Shown here in pieces: positions 7,080 to 12,836 of a stretch of 12,836 nt of DNA. The notes beneath the pieces were generated by a model, which ran no database searches, was not told the origin of the DNA, and saw only the letters and a list, made by a program, of their open reading frames with translations. Both the position numbers and the translations under genes were made by a program. Origin of the DNA: RGIG5612 sp045546255 (GTDB lineage Bacteria; Bacillota; Clostridia; Lachnospirales; Lachnospiraceae); the NCBI GenBank assembly GCA_045546255.1, contig JAZQCK010000073.1, positions 1 to 12,836 of the forward strand, in the 5' to 3' direction. The stretch's first letter is position 1. Each line of letters opens with the position of its first letter.

Positions 7080-7748
7080 ATGTTTTTGGAACTGGACCAT
7101 ATCACATTTTCATATTCTCCAGAAGAAGCTGCAGTGCTGAAAGACTTCTCTTTGCAGGTCGAAAAAGGCGGCTGTCTGATCCTGTGCGGAGATAATGGTT
7201 CCGGAAAAACCACGATCTTTCGTATTCTGAACGGGCTGTCTTTTCCAGAGAGCGGGAGCTACCGCTTTGATGGAGTTGAGATCACAAAAGAGTATCTGAA
7301 ACACAATGCCAATGCGAAACGCTTTCATAAACGCATCGGCTATCTGTTCCAAAATCCAGACCTGATGTTGTTTAATGCGACTGTTTATGATGAGATTGCA
7401 TTCGGGCCGAGACAGATGGGGCTTTCCGAGGATGAGGTTGACCTCAGGGTGAAGGATTGCATGCAGATCTTTCAGATTGGTGACTTAGCAGGCAAGGCGC
7501 CTTATCACTTAAGCGGCGGTCAGAAAAAACGGGTCGCCTTTGCTGCGGTCATGGCTCTCAATCCGGAAGTCCTTATTTTAGATGAGCCCTTTGCCGGAAT
7601 GGACCGGCGGACGATCGAATGGATGAAGAGCTTCTTCAAAGAACTGAAACAGAATGGAAAGACCCTGATCATTGCAACACATGAAACGGAACTGCCGGAA
7701 ACGCTTGCAGATCAGATTCTTGATCTGACTCCGGAAGAAGAGGAATAG
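7080..7748 (+). CDS. cbiO: ECF transporter ATPase, CbiO/NikO family
   Basis: This is the cytoplasmic ABC ATPase that powers Co/Ni uptake, probably acting as a homodimer since no second ATPase gene is present. All motifs are in order over 222 residues: Tyr12 A-loop in FSYS, Walker A GDNGSGKTT (37-45), Q-loop Gln91 in LFQNPDLMLFN, signature LSGGQKKR (144-151), Walker B VLILDEP (164-170), D-loop FAGMD, and His201 of the H-loop. The protein is shorter than the 270-280 residues of many CbiO homologues and ends soon after the nucleotide-binding domain. The start follows the cbiQ stop by 3 nt and has AAAGGA 9 nt upstream. No terminator hairpin with a T run follows, so read-through towards uvrB is possible. 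A small CAGATCA/TGATCTG hairpin at 7708-7727 lies inside the gene and lacks a T tail. Confidence 0.93.
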   Translation: MFLELDHITFSYSPEEAAVLKDFSLQVEKGGCLILCGDNGSGKTTIFRILNGLSFPESGSYRFDGVEITKEYLKHNANAKRFHKRIGYLFQNPDLMLFNATVYDEIAFGPRQMGLSEDEVDLRVKDCMQIFQIGDLAGKAPYHLSGGQKKRVAFAAVMALNPEVLILDEPFAGMDRRTIEWMKSFFKELKQNGKTLIIATHETELPETLADQILDLTPEEEE

Positions 7749-7755
7749 CAGATTC

Positions 7756-7784
7756 TTGCCAAACCCCCATATACATGATAAAAT
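7756..7784 (+). promoter_or_regulatory. Putative SOS-controlled promoter P1 of uvrB
   Basis: TTGCCA (7756-7761) and TAAAAT (7779-7784) are 17 nt apart and each match five of six consensus positions. The LexA box begins two bases after the -10, so bound LexA would cover the transcription start. Confidence 0.6.
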
Positions 7785-7785
7785 G

Positions 7786-7799
7786 CGAACAAATGTTTG
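7786..7799 (+). promoter_or_regulatory. LexA (DinR) operator, SOS box upstream of uvrB
   Basis: CGAACAAATGTTTG matches the Bacillus/Clostridia SOS consensus CGAAC-N4-GTTYG. Thirteen of fourteen positions match the stricter B. subtilis form CGAACRNRYGTTYC, the last base differing. It sits directly behind a good -35/-10 pair and upstream of uvrB, a classical SOS gene. Confidence 0.85.
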
Positions 7800-7824
7800 T
7801 CTGTTTTGTGCGCTCATTTTTCGA

Positions 7825-7852
7825 TAGACAGGTTCATTCGAATGTTTATAAT
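7825..7852 (+). promoter_or_regulatory. Putative second promoter P2 of uvrB
   Basis: TAGACA (7825-7830), five of six against TTGACA, precedes a perfect TATAAT (7847-7852) by 16 nt. The -35 is 25 bp downstream of the LexA box, so this promoter is not directly overlapped by LexA and could give basal uvrBA expression. The spacer includes a 10-bp palindrome CATTCGAATG (7835-7844) of unknown role. Confidence 0.55.
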
Positions 7853-7884
7853 GAAACAGATAGACCTGAATTTTGGAGAGATAC

Positions 7885-9930
7885 ATGGATCATTTTGAAT
7901 TAGTCTCAGAATATAAACCGACGGGGGATCAGCCCCGTGCGATCGAAGAACTAGTCAAAGGCTTTAAAGAAGGCAACCAGTTCCAGACTCTGCTCGGAGC
8001 GACCGGTTCCGGCAAAACATTTACTATGGCCAATATTATCCAGGCCCTCAATAAACCGACCCTGGTCATTGCCCATAATAAAACGCTGGCCGCCCAGCTC
8101 TACAGCGAATTTAAAGAGTTCTTTCCGAATAATGCGGTGGAATACTTTATTTCCTACTATGATTATTACCAGCCGGAGGCGTATGTGCCTTCGACGGATA
8201 CTTATATTGAAAAAGATGCATCGATCAATGATGAGATCGACCGTCTCCGCCATTCGGCGACCACCTCACTGGTCGAGCGAAAGGATGTCATCATCATTGC
8301 TTCCGTTTCTTGTATTTATGGCATCGGTGATCCGGAAGAGTATGCACGGATGTGCGTTTCTCTTCGGCCCGGGATGCGGAAGGAACGGGATGATGTCATT
8401 AAGGAACTGATCAGCATTCAGTATGACCGTAATGATATGGACTTTCAGCGCGGCACCTTCCGTGTGCGCGGGGATGTCATCGAGATCATCCCGGTCATGA
8501 CAGACAATTATGCGATCCGCATTGAGTTTTTCGGAGATGAGATCGACCGGATCACGAAGATCGATATCCTGACGGGTGAGATCAAAGCCCGCATGGAACA
8601 TGTGGCGATCCTGCCGGCATCCTACTATGTTGTCCCGCCGGACCGGATGGAGACGGCCCTCAAAGGAATTGCCAAGGAACTCGAAGAGCGCTACGCATGG
8701 TTTAAGAGCGAAGATAAACTGCTCGAGGCGCAGCGGATCATGGAACGAACGAACTTTGACATGGAAATGATGCGGGAGACCGGCATCTGTTCCGGAATCG
8801 AAAACTATTCCCGTCACCTCACCGGGCTTGCCCCGGGAGTTCCGCCGGCTACGCTGATCGATTTCTATAAGGATGATTTCCTGATCATTGTGGACGAGTC
8901 CCACATGACCGTGCCGCAGATCGGGGCGATGTATAACGGCGACCGTTCCAGAAAGCAGACGTTGGTGGACTTTGGCTTCCGTCTTCCGTCCGCGCTGGAT
9001 AACCGTCCACTGAAGTTTGAAGAGTTTGAAAGCAAAATTGATCAGATGCTCTTTGTGTCGGCAACGCCCGGAAAATACGAAGCGGAACACGAACTCTTCC
9101 GAACGGAGCAGATCATCCGCCCGACAGGACTTTTGGATCCGGAAGTATCCGTCCGTCCGGTCGAAGGACAGATCGACGACCTGCTCTCGGAGATCAATAA
9201 AGAAACTGAAAAAGGAAACAAGGTCCTGGTCACGACGCTAACCAAGAAGATGGCGGAGGACCTGACGGATTTCCTGAAGGATGCAGGTGTACGTGTGCGC
9301 TATCTGCATTCGGATATTGCAGCGCTTGAGCGGACGGAGATCATCCGTGAGATGCGCCTTGATGTGTTTGATGTCCTTGTCGGAATCAACCTTTTAAGAG
9401 AGGGCCTCGATATTCCGGAGATCTCGCTCGTTGCGATCTTAGATGCGGATAAGGAAGGCTTCCTTCGAAGCGAGACTTCGCTGATCCAGACGATCGGCCG
9501 TGCGAGCAGAAATGCGGAAGGCCACGTTATCATGTATGCTGATGTTGTGACCGGCTCCATGAAAGCAGCAATGGATGAGACCGCAAGAAGGCGCGCCATC
9601 CAGCAGGCCTACAATGAAGAACATGGCATCACCCCGACCAGCATCAAGAAAGCGGTCCGTGATCTGATCAGCATCACGAAAGAAGCAGAAAAAGCTTCGA
9701 TGAAACTGGAAAAAGAACCGGAGTCGATGAGCGCTGAGGAGATCCGCAAGATGATCGACAAGATCGAAAAACAGATGCGCCGTGCGGCAGCAGACCTGGA
9801 TTTCGAGACGGCAGCAGATTTGAGGGATCAGATGCTCGAACTCAAAAAACACTTAGACGATGCGACCGGCGGAAAGACCAGAAAACCGCGAAGCAAGAAT
9901 TTAAAACGAAGAAGAGAATATCATTCATAA
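7885..9930 (+). CDS. uvrB: UvrABC excinuclease subunit B
   Basis: UvrB is the helicase-like subunit that verifies damage found by UvrA and recruits the UvrC nuclease. The 681-residue protein is full length. Walker A GATGSGKT is at 38-45. The DNA-binding beta-hairpin region begins at SYYDYYQPEAYVPS (90-103) and runs through DTYIEKDASINDEIDRLR. DESH at 337-340 is the DExH box, followed by QTIGRASRN (535-543, motif VI). The C-terminal UVR domain (about 617-657) contacts UvrC and ends in a basic tail. The ATG at 7885 is preceded by GGAGAG (7875-7880), 4 nt away. A TTG at 7873 in the same frame overlaps that site, so it was rejected as the start. SOS control is indicated by the LexA box upstream. 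uvrA follows in the same direction after a 90-nt gap holding an inverted repeat. Confidence 0.97.
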   Translation: MDHFELVSEYKPTGDQPRAIEELVKGFKEGNQFQTLLGATGSGKTFTMANIIQALNKPTLVIAHNKTLAAQLYSEFKEFFPNNAVEYFISYYDYYQPEAYVPSTDTYIEKDASINDEIDRLRHSATTSLVERKDVIIIASVSCIYGIGDPEEYARMCVSLRPGMRKERDDVIKELISIQYDRNDMDFQRGTFRVRGDVIEIIPVMTDNYAIRIEFFGDEIDRITKIDILTGEIKARMEHVAILPASYYVVPPDRMETALKGIAKELEERYAWFKSEDKLLEAQRIMERTNFDMEMMRETGICSGIENYSRHLTGLAPGVPPATLIDFYKDDFLIIVDESHMTVPQIGAMYNGDRSRKQTLVDFGFRLPSALDNRPLKFEEFESKIDQMLFVSATPGKYEAEHELFRTEQIIRPTGLLDPEVSVRPVEGQIDDLLSEINKETEKGNKVLVTTLTKKMAEDLTDFLKDAGVRVRYLHSDIAALERTEIIREMRLDVFDVLVGINLLREGLDIPEISLVAILDADKEGFLRSETSLIQTIGRASRNAEGHVIMYADVVTGSMKAAMDETARRRAIQQAYNEEHGITPTSIKKAVRDLISITKEAEKASMKLEKEPESMSAEEIRKMIDKIEKQMRRAAADLDFETAADLRDQMLELKKHLDDATGGKTRKPRSKNLKRRREYHS

Positions 9931-9934
9931 AGAG

Positions 9935-10006
9935 GGAGACAGGGGACGGTTCTCTGTCTCCAAAATAGAAGAAGAAAAAAGAGACAGAGAACCGTCCCCT
10001 GTCTCC
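9935..10006. repeat. 26-bp perfect inverted repeat, REP/MITE-like, between uvrB and uvrA
   Basis: The left arm (9935-9960) and right arm (9981-10006) are exact reverse complements, separated by a 20-nt purine-rich spacer. Each arm also contains a smaller palindrome: GGAGACAG (9935-9942) with CTGTCTCC (9954-9961), and the mirror copy in the right arm. There is no T run on either side, so it does not look like a standard intrinsic terminator. The GGGGACGGTTCTCTGTC core resembles a dispersed palindromic repeat I associate with Bacillota genomes, including REP-like elements handled by RAYT transposases. Copy number and mobility cannot be tested here. Confidence 0.8.
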
Positions 10007-10020
10007 AAGAAAGAAACGAT

Positions 10021-12836
10021 ATGGCAGCAAAAGAACAAAAATATATCAAGATCAAAGGGGCGTCCGAGAACAATCTGAAACATATTGATCTCGAGATCCC
10101 GAGAAATGAGATGGTGGTGTTTACCGGGCTTTCGGGCTCGGGAAAATCCTCCCTTGCGTTTGATACGATCTACGCAGAGGGGCAGCGGCGATATATGGAG
10201 TCGCTCTCATCTTATGCGCGGCAGTTCTTAGGGCAGATGGAAAAACCGAAGGTGGAATCCATTGACGGTCTGTCACCTGCAATCTCCATTGACCAGAAAG
10301 CGACAAACCGCAACCCCCGTTCTACGGTTGGTACCGTGACGGAGATCCACGACTACCTGCGTCTTTTATACGCGCGCGTCGGAATTCCGCATTGTCCGAA
10401 TTGCGGAAGAGAGATTACCAAACAGACTGTCGACCAAATGGCAGATGCGATTTTGGAACTCCCGGAAGGAACGCGTCTTCAGCTGCTTGCGCCGGTTGTC
10501 CGCGGACGAAAAGGCGAACACGTGAAGCTCTTGGAGTCTGCCAAAAAATCCGGCTATGTGCGTGCCCGCATCGACGGCATCGTCTACGACCTTGATGAAG
10601 AGATCAAGCTGGAAAAAAATATCAAGCATAATATCGATATCGTTGTCGACCGTATCGTTGTAAAAGAAGGCATCGAATCCCGACTGGTGGATTCCATTGA
10701 AAATATCCTGCATCAGGCGGATGGTCTTATGACAGTCGAGGTCGTTTCCTGGCCGGAAGGCGCCGTTAAGCCAGCGAAGGGCGAGAAGGCCCTTCCTGTC
10801 GACGAAAATAACGAGATCCATTTTTCCAGCAGTTTTGCCTGCCCGGACTGTGGCATCAGCATTGGCGATATTGAGCCGAGAAACTTTTCGTTCAATAATC
10901 CGTTCGGTGCCTGCCCTGCCTGTGCCGGCATTGGATATAAGATGGAGTTTGACAGAGAACTGGTCATCCCGGATGAAAACTTAAGCATCAATCAGGGTGC
11001 GATCATTGCACCGGGCTGGGCAAGCTCTGGAAAAGACGGAAGTTTTACCCATGCTGTTTTGGAAGCATTGGCAGAGAAACATAAATTCAGTCTGGACACA
11101 CCGTTCAAAGAGTATTCCAAAAAGGTCAAGGACATGCTTTGGGGTGGTGACAGTGTGTCAGTGAAAGTTCACTATACCGGACAGCGCGGAAGCGGTGTCT
11201 ATCCAATGGTCTTTGAAGGCCTTTTAGATAACCTGAACAGAAGATATCGCGAAAGCTCAGACTCCTTCAAACAGGAGTATGAAAATTATATGCGCATCAG
11301 CCCCTGCGATGAATGCGGCGGAAAGAGACTGAATCCGTTAAGCCTTGCAGTGACTGTTGGCGGAAAGAGTATCTTTGATGTTTCGGATATGACGATCCGC
11401 GAGTCCAAGACGTTCTTTGAAAAAGTGAAATTAAATAAGATGCAGCAGGAGATTGCAGGTCCGATCTTAAAAGAGGTAAATTCCCGCTTGGGCTTCCTCC
11501 TGGATGTCGGCCTGGATTACCTCACGATGACCCGTTATGCGGCGAGCCTTTCAGGCGGCGAGGCGCAGCGTATCCGCCTGGCAACCCAGATCGGCTCCGG
11601 ACTGACCGGCGTCCTTTATATCTTAGATGAGCCAAGCATCGGTCTGCATCAGAAAGATAACAATAAACTGCTTGCAACGCTCAAAAAACTGCGTGATCTT
11701 GGAAACACCTTGATCGTGGTTGAGCATGATGAAGATACCATGCGTCAGGCGGACTGCATTGTGGATATTGGGCCTGGTGCCGGCGAGCACGGTGGACAAG
11801 TCGTCGCTGTCGGAACTGCGAAGGACATCATGAAATGCAAGAAGTCCGTAACGGGTGATTACTTAAGCGGACGCATTAAGATCCCGGTTCCTTCTGAGCG
11901 CAGAAAGCCGACCGGCTGGATCGAGGTGAAGGGCGCAAGAGAAAACAACCTGAAGAACATCAATGTGAAGTTCCCGCTTGGTGTCATGACGGCTGTGACC
12001 GGTGTTTCCGGTTCCGGAAAATCCTCTCTGGTGAATGAAATCTTATATAAGAGCCTGGCAAAACAGCTAAACCGTGCACATACGGTTGCCGGAAAACATA
12101 AAGAAATCGTTGGCGTTGATCAGCTCGATAAAGTCATCTGCATTGACCAGAGCCCGATCGGAAGAACGCCACGATCAAACCCTGCGACTTATACCGGCGT
12201 CTTTGACCTGATTCGTGACCTTTTTGCCCAAACTACGGATGCAAAGGTGCGTGGCTATAATAAAGGACGTTTCAGTTTTAACGTCAAAGGCGGAAGATGC
12301 GAAGCCTGTGCCGGCGACGGTATCATCAAGATTGAAATGCATTTCCTTCCGGATGTCTATGTGAAGTGCGACACCTGCCACGGCATGCGTTATAACCGCG
12401 AGACGCTGGATGTTAAATATAAAGGAAAGAGCATTTACGATGTTTTGAACATGACGGTGGAAGAGGCGCTTGAATTCTTCAAGAACGTTCCGCGTATTTA
12501 TCAGAAGATCAAAACGCTGGATGAAGTCGGCCTTTCCTATATTAAACTGGGACAGTCTTCCACGACGCTTTCCGGCGGAGAGGCACAGCGTGTGAAACTG
12601 GCAACAGAGCTTTCCCGCAGACCAACCGGAAAGACGATGTATATTTTAGATGAACCGACAACGGGCCTTCACTTTGCGGATGTGCATAAACTGGTCGAGA
12701 TCTTAAGGAGGCTCTCCGAAGGAGGCAACTCGGTTGTCGTCATCGAGCACAACCTCGAAGTAATTAAGGTTGCAGATTATATCCTGGACATGGGACCGGA
12801 TGGCGGCGACCGCGGTGGTACGGTCTTTGCAAAAGG
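10021..12836 (+). CDS. uvrA: UvrABC excinuclease subunit A (3' end beyond the window)
   Basis: UvrA is the ABC-type ATPase that scans DNA for bulky lesions, as a dimer, and loads UvrB. The frame is open from ATG 10021 to the window edge (938 complete codons). It has two ABC modules. The first has Walker A GLSGSGKSS (36-44) and signature LSGGEAQR (510-517). The second has Walker A GVSGSGKSS (661-669) and signature LSGGEAQR (850-857) with DEPTTGLH after it. Zinc-binding cysteines are at 274/277 with 298/301 (CPDC and CPAC), and at 760/763 with 783/786 (CEAC and CDTC). The last visible residues, GPDGGDRGGTVFAK, are the usual near-C-terminal stretch, so probably only a few tens of residues are missing. 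The translation start is supported by homology (MAAKEQKYIKIKGASENNL). The sequence AAGAAAGAAACG upstream is a weak ribosome binding site. It is probably co-transcribed with uvrB. Confidence 0.96.
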   Translation, partial: MAAKEQKYIKIKGASENNLKHIDLEIPRNEMVVFTGLSGSGKSSLAFDTIYAEGQRRYMESLSSYARQFLGQMEKPKVESIDGLSPAISIDQKATNRNPRSTVGTVTEIHDYLRLLYARVGIPHCPNCGREITKQTVDQMADAILELPEGTRLQLLAPVVRGRKGEHVKLLESAKKSGYVRARIDGIVYDLDEEIKLEKNIKHNIDIVVDRIVVKEGIESRLVDSIENILHQADGLMTVEVVSWPEGAVKPAKGEKALPVDENNEIHFSSSFACPDCGISIGDIEPRNFSFNNPFGACPACAGIGYKMEFDRELVIPDENLSINQGAIIAPGWASSGKDGSFTHAVLEALAEKHKFSLDTPFKEYSKKVKDMLWGGDSVSVKVHYTGQRGSGVYPMVFEGLLDNLNRRYRESSDSFKQEYENYMRISPCDECGGKRLNPLSLAVTVGGKSIFDVSDMTIRESKTFFEKVKLNKMQQEIAGPILKEVNSRLGFLLDVGLDYLTMTRYAASLSGGEAQRIRLATQIGSGLTGVLYILDEPSIGLHQKDNNKLLATLKKLRDLGNTLIVVEHDEDTMRQADCIVDIGPGAGEHGGQVVAVGTAKDIMKCKKSVTGDYLSGRIKIPVPSERRKPTGWIEVKGARENNLKNINVKFPLGVMTAVTGVSGSGKSSLVNEILYKSLAKQLNRAHTVAGKHKEIVGVDQLDKVICIDQSPIGRTPRSNPATYTGVFDLIRDLFAQTTDAKVRGYNKGRFSFNVKGGRCEACAGDGIIKIEMHFLPDVYVKCDTCHGMRYNRETLDVKYKGKSIYDVLNMTVEEALEFFKNVPRIYQKIKTLDEVGLSYIKLGQSSTTLSGGEAQRVKLATELSRRPTGKTMYILDEPTTGLHFADVHKLVEILRRLSEGGNSVVVIEHNLEVIKVADYILDMGPDGGDRGGTVFAK

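Noticed and set aside
7708..7727. Hairpin CAGATCA/TGATCTG near the end of cbiO as a terminator
   Set aside because: It lies inside the coding sequence, before the stop codon, and has no T-rich tail.
7835..7844. The palindrome CATTCGAATG as a second LexA box
   Set aside because: It lacks the GAAC-N4-GTTC arrangement; the half-sites point the wrong way.
7873..7884. TTG at 7873 as the uvrB start
   Set aside because: It overlaps the GGAGAG ribosome binding site that serves the ATG at 7885, and UvrB proteins usually start close to the DHFELVSEYKPTGDQ segment.
8266..9090. A 274-codon open frame on the minus strand opposite uvrB
   Set aside because: It is the antisense shadow of conserved UvrB sequence, with no domain recognised; the same holds for 9439-9852.
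9935..10006. Reading the uvrB-uvrA inverted repeat as an intrinsic terminator
   Set aside because: No T run follows the stem on either strand; a REP/MITE-like repeat fits better.

Overview
The window looks like chromosomal DNA from a low-to-mid GC Gram-positive anaerobe. It is most likely a member of the Clostridia, probably Lachnospiraceae. This is inferred from the Lon N-terminus (VPVHNMILTPDATLYFQTD type), strong AGGAG-type ribosome binding sites, a Bacillus/Clostridia-type LexA box, a MurG outside any division cluster, and a MHIPENYLSP-type CbiM. No 16S or marker comparison was possible, so the family assignment is tentative.

Layout: (1) 1-2307, lon on the + strand, open to the left edge. 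(2) 2308-4734, a two-gene minus-strand unit: murG (3655-4734) followed 21 nt later by an NhaC-type Na+/H+ antiporter (2308-3633). It converges on lon, and a perfect 32-nt palindrome contains both stop codons. (3) 4735-4915, the divergent control region between murG and a metal-sensing CsoR/RcnR-family repressor (4916-5215). (4) 5216-5332, a leader with a consensus -35, a C-rich tract and an intrinsic terminator. (5) 5333-7748, a tightly packed ECF-type nickel/cobalt uptake operon: cbiM (with a fused CbiN-like tail), cbiQ and cbiO. (6) 7749-7884, the uvrB control region with a near-perfect LexA box directly behind a -35/-10 pair, plus a second promoter downstream. (7) uvrB (7885-9930), then a 26-bp inverted repeat (9935-10006), then uvrA, which runs off the right edge.

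Working together: the repressor carries the H14/C46/H71/C75 ligand set, like the nickel sensor InrS, and sits directly upstream of the metal importer. The simplest model is that it controls nickel or cobalt uptake, although its family is best known for controlling efflux. CbiM binds the metal, CbiQ couples, and CbiO hydrolyses ATP (a second CbiO subunit of the dimer is the same protein). UvrB and UvrA are the damage-recognition half of nucleotide excision repair, and the LexA box places them under SOS control. Lon and MurG are housekeeping genes (protein quality control and peptidoglycan lipid II synthesis).

Most of the window is ordinary core genome. The parts that deserve a second look are the regulatory and intergenic structures. 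I did not find a clearly new multi-gene system. There is no CRISPR array, tRNA, rRNA or transposase gene. No intergenic gap exceeds 300 bases.
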